Part shown: positions 1 to 9,040 of the stretch, one piece after another
Position numbering within the stretch: the stretch's first letter is position 1
Layout: each line of letters opens with the position of its first letter
NCBI GenBank assembly: GCA_964235605.1
Contig: CAXSCR010000022.1
Coordinates: 1-60,989, forward strand
Source: DATCRE01 sp964235605
Lineage (GTDB): Bacteria > Bacteroidota > Bacteroidia > Cytophagales > Cyclobacteriaceae
DNA length: 60,989 nucleotides
Direction of reading: 5' to 3'
Made by a program: the position numbers and the translations under genes
Notes under the pieces: model-generated
Seen by the model: only the letters and a program-made list of their open reading frames with translations
Databases searched by the model: none
Told to the model about the DNA's origin: nothing

Positions 1-417
1 TCCTAAAGAGTAGAGGTCAGCAATCTGAAAAAAATTTAATCGCTGAATCGCTGATTTGCAATCAGTGAATATGATTACAAATTGTTTGGAAAAGGGTGTT
101 ACAAATTCATCGTGCAAAGGCTGACCTTGACTGAGGTAGCTTTGTTTCGATGCACGGTTTTTTACGGCTTTTGGCATTTTTCCAAGCACTTGATTTTTAA
201 AGATCAGCAAAAAAATTCATGTCCAATTAAAAATCTAATGTTCTAAAGAATTTTAAACTTTTTCAGCAGACGCTGATTATATCTTAAATCAGGAGACTCA
301 TCATCAGAAGAAAACATTCAAACAAGAATATCTAGAATTATTAAAAAGAGGTTTGAAATACCTTTTAAAGAAAATATTTATTCACCTTTATAGAATAGTA
401 ATTATAGGAGGCTCCTA
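1..417. other. Intergenic, no gene seen
   Basis: AT-rich sequence without a credible open frame. A short direct repeat of TCGCTGA occurs near 41-55. Just before the next gene there is AGGAGG at 406-411, unusual because Bacteroidota seldom depend on a Shine-Dalgarno. A GGCTCC-TAAT-GGAGCC hairpin (410-425) encloses the start codon at 418. Confidence 0.5.
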
Positions 418-660
418 ATGGAGCCGGATAAGCAAAACCATAAAATTTCTATAAACAGGGTGCTGCTACGGAGCAAAAGATACACTTACCATCAACTCAA
501 AAAATATACAGCAGACAATGTAAAGCTGAAGATTTTGGTCCAAGATGGTAACCTATCAAAGCCGTTTCAGAATTTTATAAATCCAAAGCTTTTGTTAAAA
601 GAAGCATTAAGCATTTTATACTGGCATTATCTTTTGTGGCTACATATTTATGGCCAATAG
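418..660 (+). CDS. Small hypothetical protein
   Basis: An 80-residue basic protein that I do not recognise. The first two thirds are Lys/Arg-rich and hydrophilic. The last 20 residues are aromatic and hydrophobic and could form a short helix. The start has an unusually good AGGAGG box 7 nt upstream, and the hairpin at 410-425 would sequester both the box and the ATG. The 3' end overlaps the start of the KTSC gene by 11 nt, consistent with translational coupling. No domain is visible, so it could be a chance frame; the ribosome site and overlap are the only arguments for reality. Confidence 0.4.
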   Translation: MEPDKQNHKISINRVLLRSKRYTYHQLKKYTADNVKLKILVQDGNLSKPFQNFINPKLLLKEALSILYWHYLLWLHIYGQ

Positions 661-889
661 ACTAACCAATGTATTTACTAAAAAGGAACATGTAACTTCT
701 TCTGTTATACATACAGTTGGTTATAATTATTCTACCAAGATTTTGGAGATCGAATTTAACAACCATACTATTTACCATTATGAAGACGTACCTATAGCGG
801 ATTACATTGGTCTTATGGAGGCTTCTTCACATGGGCAATTTTACAATGAAAAAATAAAAGATCAGTACAGCTATATAAGACTCAAATAA
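650..889 (+). CDS. KTSC domain-containing protein
   Basis: A 79-residue protein matching the KTSC domain pattern over residues 18-79: an N-terminal S-x-x-I stretch, a G-Y followed by an L-x-I-x-F strand, Y-x-Y, V-P, then G-x-F-Y-N and I-K-x-x-Y at the end. The domain is small and often free-standing in bacteria; its function is not established, although a link to RNA or nucleic acid binding has been proposed. The name-giving C-terminal KTSC residues are not obvious here. It overlaps the preceding small frame by 11 nt, so the two are probably co-transcribed. No terminator is evident downstream. Confidence 0.72.
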   Translation: MANRLTNVFTKKEHVTSSVIHTVGYNYSTKILEIEFNNHTIYHYEDVPIADYIGLMEASSHGQFYNEKIKDQYSYIRLK

Positions 890-998
890 TATAACACTCC
901 CCTCCACGTACCAAATCGGTCTTTTCTATAATTTTATAAGCTTGAACGATTCTTGTTCTTATTCGTAACAAATCCTCATTACGCCAAAACATACAATA

Positions 999-1145
999 TT
1001 ACAAGCGATTCCCTTGAGGCATTGTGCTTTCAACGATGATGGTCATCTGCGCTTTTACTTGTTCCTTATGCCACCTAGTCAAGAAATACAGATCCTTAAC
1101 ATGAGCCCCGCCATGTGAGTCATCTGCATAGACTTTAAAATTGCG
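999..1145 (-). pseudogene. Possible 3' gene remnant
   Basis: A 48-codon open frame on the minus strand without a suitable start, bounded by TAG upstream. It reads like real protein (charged and aromatic mix, AQMTIIVES near the end) and ends QGNRL-stop. I cannot name the family. The last bases, GGGAATCGCTT, recur at 18735-18745 where a short frame also ends QGNRF-stop. A degenerate repeat follows its 5' side at about 1150-1200. It may be the tail of a lost gene or part of a dispersed element. Confidence 0.3.
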
Positions 1146-1200
1146 CTAGTAGTTCAAAGCTAGCAGACAGAAGCTATAAGTTTGATATCAAAACTTAATA
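1146..1200. repeat. Degenerate AGCTAGC heptamer repeat, copy 1
   Basis: About 50 bp with imperfect 7-nt periodicity (AGCTAGC, AGACAGA, AGCTATA) followed by AGTTTGATATC. An inverted copy with the same flank lies at about 18747-18802; roughly 80 percent of positions agree by eye. Confidence 0.6.
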
Positions 1201-1215
1201 GTACACATCTCCATT

Positions 1216-1473
1216 TCACTTTTTCTTCAATTTTCTTAACCAGTCCTCTGCTTCTTTCTGCTTTTGGATTTTACCATTATTAAGATTCTCACGAAGTTTT
1301 GGATTCATATTGCCCTTTGAGGTTAAATGATAGAAACCACAATCATCACACCGGTATACAGCAATAGGACCATGATTACTGGAATAGTCAAATCTAGTTC
1401 GCGTTTCTATTAGAACATCTTCGGCTATTTGTTCTGTTGTGTACACTTTTTTATTTGAAACGCATTTTATCAT
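1216..1473 (-). CDS. Small CxxC zinc-ribbon-like protein
   Basis: An 85-residue basic protein if started at the internal ATG at 1473 (MIKCVSNKK). A longer frame to 1551 exists but its extra 26 residues look non-conserved. The core is Y-R-C-D-D-C-G-F-Y-H-L-T-S, a half zinc-ribbon pattern seen in many small actinobacterial, phage and Bacteroidota proteins, where CxxC plus an N-terminal Cys/His could bind a metal. An N-terminal K-x-x-Y motif precedes it, and the C-terminus is a Lys-rich helix. It is divergent from the cyclophilin gene at 1635. Function unknown; possibly nucleic acid binding. Confidence 0.6.
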   Translation of the reverse strand: MIKCVSNKKVYTTEQIAEDVLIETRTRFDYSSNHGPIAVYRCDDCGFYHLTSKGNMNPKLRENLNNGKIQKQKEAEDWLRKLKKK

Positions 1474-1607
1474 GCGATGGATTTTAGTTAAAAAACGTTT
1501 TGTACAAAAGAGGTTTATCGATAATATACTACAAGCTACAAATTGCGACATTCAAACGGTAACTATACTAAATGTAAAATCAAATCGTAAATATTGATAA
1601 CTCCTGT

Positions 1608-1615
1608 TAAATTTG
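1608..1615 (+). promoter_or_regulatory. Bacteroidota-type -7 motif for the cyclophilin gene
   Basis: TAAATTTG fits the TAnnTTTG consensus of the Bacteroidota primary sigma factor and lies 20 nt before the ATG at 1635. No convincing -33 TTTG is found at the expected spacing. Confidence 0.4.
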
Positions 1616-1634
1616 CGCACAAATTAAATCAACA

Positions 1635-2078
1635 ATGAAGATAGCAGAAATTCATACAAAAAAAGGAGTCATGAAAATCAAGTTCTTTGAAGAAGATGCT
1701 CCTGGCACAGTAAAAAACTTCATAGATCTAGCTGAAAAAGGCTTTTACAATGGCTTAACATTTCACAGAGTAATCCCTAATTTCATGATTCAAGGTGGTT
1801 GCCCTAACGGTATTGGAAATGGCGGGCCAGGTTATCATATCAACTGTGAATTAACAGGCAGCAATCAATATCATGATCGTGGTGTCCTATCTATGGCACA
1901 TGCTGGCCGTAATACAGGTGGCTCACAATTCTTTATTTGCCATACGCGCGATACAACTAAACATTTAGATCGTAATCACACCGTATTTGGAAAAGTAATT
2001 GAAGGTCTTGATATCATTGATGGCATTCGTCAAGGTGATGTAATGGATAAGGTTGTGATTGTTGAAGAGAAGGCTTAA
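1635..2078 (+). CDS. Peptidyl-prolyl cis-trans isomerase, cyclophilin type
   Basis: A 147-residue single-domain cyclophilin that catalyses prolyl isomerisation during protein folding. It carries the family signature F-H-R-V-I with M-I-Q-G-G, then G-S-Q-F-F-I and L-D-R-N-H-T-V-F-G. The active-site Arg of FHRV is present; the position that is Trp in human CypA is His, as in many bacterial enzymes. There is no signal peptide, so it is cytoplasmic. Length is typical of the minimal bacterial form. It stands alone on the plus strand and converges on ppk1, with a hairpin between the two. Confidence 0.95.
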   Translation: MKIAEIHTKKGVMKIKFFEEDAPGTVKNFIDLAEKGFYNGLTFHRVIPNFMIQGGCPNGIGNGGPGYHINCELTGSNQYHDRGVLSMAHAGRNTGGSQFFICHTRDTTKHLDRNHTVFGKVIEGLDIIDGIRQGDVMDKVVIVEEKA

Positions 2079-2103
2079 TAGATTCGAAATAACATAAACA
2101 ACG

Positions 2104-2132
2104 ACGGGTTTGGGAAGGTTTTTCGAACCCGT
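2104..2132. terminator. Hairpin between convergent genes
   Basis: ACGGGTT at 2104-2110 pairs with AACCCGT at 2126-2132 around a 15-nt loop. It sits between the stop of the cyclophilin gene and the stop of ppk1, a sensible place for a bidirectional terminator, but there is no strong T-tract. Confidence 0.5.
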
Positions 2133-2227
2133 GTTGATTAATCTAGGGTCTTGATGCGTTTAATCTGATCTAATGAACAATGTAAAAGCGCTAGACAGAT
2201 GAGGCGAACAGCAACCGGCTGGGATGC

Positions 2228-4351
2228 CTAGAACAAACTTGCCTCAATCACTATATCTTTTGATACACGATAGAATTCTTTGTGAATATTGAATGGAGGT
2301 TCACCATTAGGTTGCTTCAAAAGATACGTGCCATCCTCTTGCATGATGTAACTGTTTACATTATCCTTCAGGTTATAGCGAATGTTATTAATGGCCTGCT
2401 TACGAAGAATCTCTTCATCTAGTAAAAAGAGAGATTCAATTCTACGATCGAAACTACGAACCATAGCGTCGGCGCTTCCTATATAAACCTTGGGGTCACT
2501 TGCGTTATGAAAATAATAAATACGTGAATGTTCGAGGTACTCTCCTACTATGGAGAACACTTCAATATTCTCACTTAAACCTTTACGAGCAGGACGTAGG
2601 CAACACATGCCGCGTATAATTAGTTTTATGGGAACACCAGCTTGTGAGGCGGCATATAGCTCGTCTATCAATTCCTTATCCTGTAAAGAATTAAGTTTTA
2701 TTACGATTCCAGAGGTAACCCGATTTCTTGCGTTCTCAGCCTCCCGTTTTACAAGGTTGCAAAGTTGTATGCGCATATCACGCGGAGATGTGATAAGGTT
2801 ACGATAAGTTGAAGGCTGTGAATGGCCTGTTATGACATTAAAAAACTCAGAGACATCACTTCCATAAACCTCCTTCGTTGTAAGCAAACCGATATCTACA
2901 TATAAGCGTGAAGTTGATTCATTGTAATTACCACTAGAGAGATGGACATACCGCACTACTTTATCATTTTCCTCTTTCCTTACAATAAGCAAGAGTTTGG
3001 TATGTGTCTTTAAACTGTTAACGCCATAAATTACAAAGCATCCGGCCTTTTGTAAACGTTGCGCTTCACGTAGGTTATTTTCTTCGTCAAAGCGCGCCTT
3101 CACCTCAAATAAAACAGCAACGTGTTTTCCATTTTCAGCAGCCCTAAGTAAAGCCGATGTTACACGAGATTCTTTTGCAACCCTATAGATGGTGATTTTG
3201 ATAGACAATACAAATGGATCATCAGCTGCTTTCTCTAAAAGTTCAAGCACAGGTTCCATTGAATTATAAGGATGATGCAAGAGTATATCGCGCTCCTTTA
3301 ATACCTCAAAGAGATCGCGTGAGCCATGCTCAGGAAAATTAAGTGGTTTAATGGGATTACGCGGCTGTGCACGTTTACTCTTAAATTCTTTATGATTGAT
3401 TATCTGAAGCAGGCTGGTGAAATCTACTAGACTTTCATTTGAAACTTGAAATATGTTATGATCATCTAAGTCCCATTGATCTTTAAGCAACCGCATGATC
3501 CACGGATCAGGTTGCTCTTGTACCTCAAGCCGAACCACACGACCTGTGCGCCTAGTTTTTATTTTGCGTTTAAGGTCTTCTAAAAAGTTTGATTCAATAT
3601 CTTCACTTTCTTCAAGTGTAAAGTCGCCGTTTCTGTTTATGCGGAAAAGATTGGTGCTGATTATTTCTACATTCCTGAAAAGGTTATAAATATTATTTCT
3701 AATAATATCTTCTATCGGAATAAACTGAATTACGCCATCAACTTCAAGCTCGTAAAACCTAGGTAAATTGCTTGGTACTTGTATGAAAGATGCCTTCAGT
3801 TGATTTTGGTTATCGTTTGGATTCTTAGTCACCACGGCAAACAACAACCTGTTATTCATCAGTGTTGGGAATGTGTGGTAGCTATCAAACAACATGGGCG
3901 TAAGCATGGGATAGATCGTACGAAGAAAGTACTGATTGATCTTATCCGTATGTTCGACTGATAGATTATTGTATTCACAAATACAAAATCCATTTTCATG
4001 AAAAAATGGTCTCAGCTCATTTACGTAAACTGCATTCAGTCCTTTATAGAATCGTTGTGTTTCCTCAAGTAATAAAATTCGAAATGGTTCCTCACGGAGG
4101 CCACTGTAGTCAAATCTCTCTTTCCCGTAATCTATGTAGTTATATAAACTACCCAGGCGGATGGTACAAAACTCATCAAGATTAGATGCTGTTATTGAGA
4201 GAAATTTTAAGCGATCGAATATGCTACGCTTTTCATTTCGAGCCTGGTCAAGTACACGATAATTAAATTGAAGCCAGCTTAAATCACGGCTAATGTATTT
4301 ACTTTCGGTAATCTGTTGGGCAATTCTATCGGCTGATGAAATTTCGTGCAT
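2228..4351 (-). CDS. ppk1: Polyphosphate kinase 1
   Basis: A 707-residue enzyme that reversibly transfers the ATP gamma-phosphate to inorganic polyphosphate. The N domain starts with R-D-L-S-W-L-Q-F-N. The two C-terminal phospholipase D-like domains carry the His residues used in autophosphorylation chemistry: H450 in K-T-H-T-K and H608 in L-E-H-S-R. The strongly conserved S-G-N-Y-N-E-S-T-S-R-L-Y lies between them. Length is normal (about 690-720). Expected to be cytoplasmic or peripheral at the inner membrane. A second, unrelated polyphosphate kinase (PPK2 type) lies 2.4 kb away beyond gyrB, so this locus holds both families. Confidence 0.97.
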   Translation of the reverse strand: MHEISSADRIAQQITESKYISRDLSWLQFNYRVLDQARNEKRSIFDRLKFLSITASNLDEFCTIRLGSLYNYIDYGKERFDYSGLREEPFRILLLEETQRFYKGLNAVYVNELRPFFHENGFCICEYNNLSVEHTDKINQYFLRTIYPMLTPMLFDSYHTFPTLMNNRLLFAVVTKNPNDNQNQLKASFIQVPSNLPRFYELEVDGVIQFIPIEDIIRNNIYNLFRNVEIISTNLFRINRNGDFTLEESEDIESNFLEDLKRKIKTRRTGRVVRLEVQEQPDPWIMRLLKDQWDLDDHNIFQVSNESLVDFTSLLQIINHKEFKSKRAQPRNPIKPLNFPEHGSRDLFEVLKERDILLHHPYNSMEPVLELLEKAADDPFVLSIKITIYRVAKESRVTSALLRAAENGKHVAVLFEVKARFDEENNLREAQRLQKAGCFVIYGVNSLKTHTKLLLIVRKEENDKVVRYVHLSSGNYNESTSRLYVDIGLLTTKEVYGSDVSEFFNVITGHSQPSTYRNLITSPRDMRIQLCNLVKREAENARNRVTSGIVIKLNSLQDKELIDELYAASQAGVPIKLIIRGMCCLRPARKGLSENIEVFSIVGEYLEHSRIYYFHNASDPKVYIGSADAMVRSFDRRIESLFLLDEEILRKQAINNIRYNLKDNVNSYIMQEDGTYLLKQPNGEPPFNIHKEFYRVSKDIVIEASLF

Positions 4352-4613
4352 GGTAAAAAACTAGAATATGGAATTAAGACGTAGGGTAGAATCGTAATAA
4401 GCGGTCTCTATATCCTACCTCAAATTTCCACTTCTTTTTAAGGTTAAAAAAAATAGAATTTAAAACATATGGTTAGAAATTAAAATCGCTTACTGTTAAG
4501 CTTCTTTTATATCTGTTCCTTATTCTAAATTCTTTAATAATATACATACAAATGAAGTAACACTAATATAACATTACATCCAATCTGCGCTATTCTAATT
4601 TCTCTCTCCTTAC

Positions 4614-6572
4614 CTATACGTCAATACGTGCATACTTGGCATTCTTCTCAATGAAATCTCGGCGCGGTGCAACTTCGTCTCCCATTAACATAGAGAATAA
4701 ATGATCAGCCTCTGCTGCTGATTCTATATTAACTATTTTTAATGAACGTTTTGCCGGATCCATGGTTGTTGACCACAATTGTTCAGGATTCATTTCACCA
4801 AGACCTTTGTAACGCTGAACGCCTACTGAATCGTCTTTACCGCCACCAAGTTCTTTTACGAACACAGCACGTTCTTCTTCTGTCCAGCAATAGCGTTCTT
4901 CTTTACCTTTTTTCACAAGATATAAAGGAGGCAAAGCGATGTATACATATCCTTGCTCAATAAGTTCGCGCATGTAACGAAAAAAGAAAGTAAGAATCAG
5001 TGTTCTAATATGACTTCCATCCACATCCGCATCCGTCATAATAATAACTTTATGATAACGAAGCTTAACCATATTAAGCGCTCTTTCTCCTTCTTCAGTT
5101 CCAAAGCTTACGCCTAATGCGGTAATCATGTTCTTGATTTCTTCATTGTCGTAAATTCTGTGCTCTTGTGCTTTTTCAACGTTAAGAATCTTACCACGCA
5201 ATGGAAGGATCGCTTGAAAGTTTCTATCTCTACCCTGCTTAGCTGAACCACCGGCAGAATCACCTTCAACCAAATACAATTCGGAAATTGCAGGGTCGGT
5301 ACTTGAACAGTCAGCAAGTTTACCAGGAAGGCCGCTACCCGTAAGTACATTTTTGCGTTGCACCATTTCACGGGCTTTGCGTGCAGCAAGGCGTGCTTGT
5401 GCCGCTAAGATTACTTTACTAACAATGAGCTTGGCTTCTTTTGGATGCTCTTCAAGATAATGCTGTAGTGCTTCACTTACGGCTGTATCGACCGTACCCA
5501 TTGCATCTGAGTTTCCTAACTTGGTTTTGGTCTGACCTTCAAATTGGGGTTCAGCAACCTTAACAGAAATAACTGCTGTTAATCCTTCACGGAAGTCATC
5601 ACCACTTACTTCAATTTTTAACTTATCAAGCTGACCTGATTTGTCAGCATAACTTTTTAAAGTACGGGTCAAAGCCCTACGGAAACCGGCCACATGGGTA
5701 CCGCCTTCATGGGTATTAATGTTATTTACGTATGATATTAAATTCTCACTATAAGATGTGTTATAGCTCAAGGCCACTTGCACCGGTATATCACCTTTAT
5801 CGTTCTCTATGTAGATGGGTTGTGGAATCAACTTTTCGCGTGTAGCATCAATGTATTCTACAAACTCACGTAAACCGCCAATAGATAAGAAGTTGTCATG
5901 TCGCGGTTCACCTGCTTCATCTTTTTCGCGTAAGTCTTTAAGATTGATTTTAATTCCAGGATTAAGGAAAGACAATTCGCGAAGACGCGTTGCAACCGTT
6001 TCGTAATTATACTCCGTTGTTGCTGTGAATATACCTTTGTCAGGTCGGAAATGAACCGTTGTACCTGTTCTGTCACTATCGCCAATTTGCCTAACTGAAT
6101 ACTGTGGTGCACCGAGCGAATATTCTTGCTCGTAAATATGTCCCTCACGGTAAACAGTAACGTGAAGCATCTCAGATAATGCATTTACGCATGATACACC
6201 AACACCATGTAAACCACCCGAAACCTTATATGTATTTTTATCAAACTTACCACCAGCATGAAGCACAGTCATAACTACCTCAAGGGCAGACCGTTTCTCT
6301 TTTTCATGCATGTCTGTAGGAATTCCGCGTCCGTTATCTTGAACTGTAACTGAATTATCTTCATTTATTGTTACGTGGATTTCATCACAATATCCGCCAA
6401 GCGCCTCATCGATTGAGTTGTCAACTACTTCCCAAACAAGGTGATGAAGACCTTTTACACCGATATCACCGATGTACATGGCAGGCCGCTTGCGTACCGC
6501 CTCTAAACCCTCTAAAACCTGAATGTTACTCGCTGAATAATTGGCAGGAACTTTATCTTTTACTTGGCTCAT
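4614..6572 (-). CDS. gyrB: DNA gyrase subunit B
   Basis: A 652-residue type IIA topoisomerase ATPase subunit that works with GyrA to introduce negative supercoils. The GHKL ATPase domain shows D-N-S-I-D-E-A-L and D-N-G-R-G-I-P, with G-G-L-H-G-V-G-V-S as ATP lid. The TOPRIM domain has E-G-D-S-A-G-G-S (E436) and M-T-D-A-D-V-D-G-S-H (D514, D516, D518) for Mg2+. The tail has Q-R-Y-K-G-L-G-E-M-N. The short length, without the enterobacterial insert, is normal for this phylum. The ATG at 6572 gives the canonical N-terminus. Monocistronic as far as seen. Confidence 0.98.
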   Translation of the reverse strand: MSQVKDKVPANYSASNIQVLEGLEAVRKRPAMYIGDIGVKGLHHLVWEVVDNSIDEALGGYCDEIHVTINEDNSVTVQDNGRGIPTDMHEKEKRSALEVVMTVLHAGGKFDKNTYKVSGGLHGVGVSCVNALSEMLHVTVYREGHIYEQEYSLGAPQYSVRQIGDSDRTGTTVHFRPDKGIFTATTEYNYETVATRLRELSFLNPGIKINLKDLREKDEAGEPRHDNFLSIGGLREFVEYIDATREKLIPQPIYIENDKGDIPVQVALSYNTSYSENLISYVNNINTHEGGTHVAGFRRALTRTLKSYADKSGQLDKLKIEVSGDDFREGLTAVISVKVAEPQFEGQTKTKLGNSDAMGTVDTAVSEALQHYLEEHPKEAKLIVSKVILAAQARLAARKAREMVQRKNVLTGSGLPGKLADCSSTDPAISELYLVEGDSAGGSAKQGRDRNFQAILPLRGKILNVEKAQEHRIYDNEEIKNMITALGVSFGTEEGERALNMVKLRYHKVIIMTDADVDGSHIRTLILTFFFRYMRELIEQGYVYIALPPLYLVKKGKEERYCWTEEERAVFVKELGGGKDDSVGVQRYKGLGEMNPEQLWSTTMDPAKRSLKIVNIESAAEADHLFSMLMGDEVAPRRDFIEKNAKYARIDV

Positions 6573-6591
6573 TTGTTATTATTAGAACTAT

Positions 6592-6599
6592 CAAAAATA
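6592..6599 (-). promoter_or_regulatory. -7 motif upstream of gyrB
   Basis: On the minus strand TATTTTTG matches TAnnTTTG about 20 nt before the gyrB ATG. The -33 element is not clear. Confidence 0.4.
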
Positions 6600-6717
6600 C
6601 TGTTTTTGACTCTAATAAAGAAGTTTTAGATACATTTTATCGTGATTACAACGAATGATTTTTACAAGGTAAAGTTGTGTGAGATTGCTTTACTTGAAGG
6701 AAAGAATTTTTTCTCTT

Positions 6718-7635
6718 TTATATTTTGTCTCCCTCACTTTCATCCTCATTCATTAACATTAGTCTTGCTTTTTGAAGATCTGAAATCTGAGTTTCATTTA
6801 ACGTAGGATAACTCAAATCCAATTTTGAAAAATGTTGAGCGATGACTGCTGCTATGGCAAGTCTAGTGAACCACTTATCATCAGCTGGAATAATATACCA
6901 AGGAGCATGATCTTTTGACGTTGCGTTAATTGCTTCCTCATAATACTGCTGATATTCATTCCAATGCCCCCGTTCTTTTAAATCTCCAATTGCAAACTTC
7001 CAGTTCTTAGATTGGTCGTCGATTCTTTCTATAAATCGCTTACGTTGTTCTTTTTTGGACACGTTTAAAAAGAACTTCAAAATTAAAGTGCCGTTAGCAG
7101 CTATATTTTTCTCAAATCTATTGATTTGCTTATATCGATCTGCCCAGAATTGTTTATCTATCTTTTCTATGGAATCATAACCAGGAATGTTCTCATTGAA
7201 TATGTACTCAGGATGCACTCTTGTTACTAAGACATTTTCATAATGCGACCGGTTATGGATGGCAATTTCTCCGCGAGCAGGTAAAGCAAGCGTATGTCTC
7301 CATAAAAAGTCATGATCAAGTTCATGTGAAGTTGGTGTTTTGAAGTTATACACCTTTACGCCCAATGGATTAAAACCAGACATAACATGTTTTACCGTAC
7401 TATCCTTACCCGCAGCATCCATTGCCTGAAAGATAATAAGCACACTGTGTTTATTATGTGCATACAGCTTCTCTTGGAGTTCTGCTAAACGCTTCAGCCT
7501 ATTTATAAGCATCGGCCCAGCTACTTTCTTATTAAGGTTTTCTCCGGCATAGAAGGTCTCGTAATCCTTAAGCTTGATATTACTATCTGCCTTCACAAGC
7601 ATCTTTTTTATCTCTATGATCTTTTCGTCAAGCAT
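6718..7635 (-). CDS. PPK2-family polyphosphate kinase
   Basis: A 305-residue P-loop kinase of the PPK2 family, which uses polyphosphate to phosphorylate nucleotides (AMP, ADP or GDP depending on class). The Walker A is F-Q-A-M-D-A-A-G-K-D-S (K77), followed by S-G-F-N-P-L-G-V-K-V and F-L-W-R-H. The lid segment is N-R-S-H-Y-E-N-V-L-V-T-R-V, which resembles class III enzymes that act on both AMP and ADP; that class assignment is inference. Single-domain length of about 300 is usual. Together with ppk1 downstream it would allow both synthesis and nucleotide-coupled use of polyphosphate. Confidence 0.93.
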   Translation of the reverse strand: MLDEKIIEIKKMLVKADSNIKLKDYETFYAGENLNKKVAGPMLINRLKRLAELQEKLYAHNKHSVLIIFQAMDAAGKDSTVKHVMSGFNPLGVKVYNFKTPTSHELDHDFLWRHTLALPARGEIAIHNRSHYENVLVTRVHPEYIFNENIPGYDSIEKIDKQFWADRYKQINRFEKNIAANGTLILKFFLNVSKKEQRKRFIERIDDQSKNWKFAIGDLKERGHWNEYQQYYEEAINATSKDHAPWYIIPADDKWFTRLAIAAVIAQHFSKLDLSYPTLNETQISDLQKARLMLMNEDESEGDKI

Positions 7636-7639
7636 GTGG

Positions 7640-7729
7640 AGTGGGTGAGGAAGTGGAATTTAGAAAAGTGAAATTGGAAATTAGAAAGTGAAAATGGAAT
7701 TGGAAATTGGAAGAGTGAAATTAGAAAAT
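7640..7729. repeat. A-rich imperfect heptamer array
   Basis: The whole spacer between the PPK2 gene and the metallophosphoesterase is built of units close to TTRGAAA (for example TTGGAAA, TTAGAAA, GTGAAAA), with a few 6- and 8-nt steps. Confidence 0.65.
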
Positions 7730-7732
7730 TAA

Positions 7733-8983
7733 CTAGCCGCGCTTCAACTCAATGATCGTTAACTCGGGGGGCATTCCAATTCTTCCAGGGTAACCCAGAT
7801 ATCCGAAACCGCGATTAACGTAGAGATGTTGATTTCCTTGTGTGTACAAGCCTGCCCATTGTTTATATATGTATTGTGAAGGACTCCATTTTATACCACC
7901 GAATTCTATACCAAATTGAAAACCGTGCGTATGTCCTGCAAAGGCAACGTCAATATCGGGATACAACGGACGCACTTGCGCATCCCAATGGCTAGGGTCA
8001 TGTGAGAGTAATAATTTAACCGCTGCCTCATCAGTGCCCGCATAAGCTTTATCAAGTTTGCCATATTTTGAAAACCTGCCAGCACCCCAATTCTCAATAC
8101 CTAAAATGGCAAGCTTCTCTCCGCCTTGCTCAATTAATTTATGATCATTCATTAATAATTTATAACCCATAATTTTATGTGCCTCCATAAGATCTTTAAA
8201 ATTCTTAATTTTAGCATCGCGACTTTCCCATTGGTGATAGTCGCCATAATCATGATTACCGGTAACGGAATACACTCCAAACGGCGCCTTCAACTTATTA
8301 AATATATCAATGTAGTTTTTCACCTCTGTGGTGGAATTGTTTACAAGATCACCTGTGAAAAAGATTACATCGGGCTTTTCTTTCATTATCATTTCCACAC
8401 CGCCCTGCACTGCCGTCTTATTAAAAAAACTACCAGCGTGAATATCAGAAATTTGGCCGATCGTTAATCCATCAAACGCCTTTGGCAGATTCGGGAGTTT
8501 TACTGTAACACGTTTCAACCTATAATCATGTGCGCCAGATATCACGCCATAGGCCATTGCACCAAATGGAATACTTGCTACTACCAGCGCTGTCTTAGAC
8601 AAAAATTCTGATCGAGGAATTGATTGACCGGACAGATTTTCAGACTCACCTTTATTAAAAAACTGAACAACCCATTGCACACCTCTTTGTATGTCATCAA
8701 TAAAAATTATAAACACACCCAAAGTCTTAGAAACATATAGAGCTGCCAGACCTGTAATCATAAGGCTTCTTACACTTGCCCCATATTTATAAGGATCGGC
8801 AACAGCCCACCATAACAGGGCGAACAAGCTTAAGAGAGTTGGTACCCAAAAGCCGTACCTAACTATACTTTTCCATACCGGAGAAAGATTTTTACTTGCA
8901 GCAATTACCGCTTGGAAAAAATAATAATCGATCAACAAAAAGAGTCCGGAGAAAACAATAAACAGCATAAGTCTGAATTTCAT
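7733..8983 (-). CDS. Membrane-anchored metallophosphoesterase
   Basis: A 416-residue calcineurin-like phosphoesterase. Residues 1-160 contain about four hydrophobic segments. The catalytic domain then follows with the dimetal motifs in order: I-S-D-I-H, F-T-G-D-L-V-N, T-G-N-H-D-Y, S-H-D-P, and A-G-H-T-H-G. The arrangement matches YkuE/YaeI-like enzymes, some of which hydrolyse lipid pyrophosphates such as UDP-diacylglucosamine; the substrate here is unknown. The domain probably faces one side of the inner membrane. It is separated from the efflux operon upstream by a strong terminator hairpin, so it has its own promoter. Confidence 0.9.
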   Translation of the reverse strand: MKFRLMLFIVFSGLFLLIDYYFFQAVIAASKNLSPVWKSIVRYGFWVPTLLSLFALLWWAVADPYKYGASVRSLMITGLAALYVSKTLGVFIIFIDDIQRGVQWVVQFFNKGESENLSGQSIPRSEFLSKTALVVASIPFGAMAYGVISGAHDYRLKRVTVKLPNLPKAFDGLTIGQISDIHAGSFFNKTAVQGGVEMIMKEKPDVIFFTGDLVNNSTTEVKNYIDIFNKLKAPFGVYSVTGNHDYGDYHQWESRDAKIKNFKDLMEAHKIMGYKLLMNDHKLIEQGGEKLAILGIENWGAGRFSKYGKLDKAYAGTDEAAVKLLLSHDPSHWDAQVRPLYPDIDVAFAGHTHGFQFGIEFGGIKWSPSQYIYKQWAGLYTQGNQHLYVNRGFGYLGYPGRIGMPPELTIIELKRG

Positions 8984-8993
8984 ATGAAAGAAA

Positions 8994-9022
8994 AAAGTCG
9001 TCTTAGGTTGTAAGACGACTTT
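8994..9022. terminator. Strong hairpin terminator after the RND operon
   Basis: A perfect 12-bp stem: AAAGTCGTCTTA at 8994-9005 and TAAGACGACTTT at 9011-9022, with a 5-nt loop. Read on the minus strand it follows the RND stop by about 20 nt and is flanked by A/T runs, so it can terminate the tetR-tolC-adaptor-RND transcript. Confidence 0.85.
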
Positions 9023-9040
9023 CTTTTGATTTTAGTTCTT

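Noticed and set aside
5858..6184. 108-codon frame within gyrB
   Set aside because: Same-strand out-of-frame shadow of conserved GyrB sequence.
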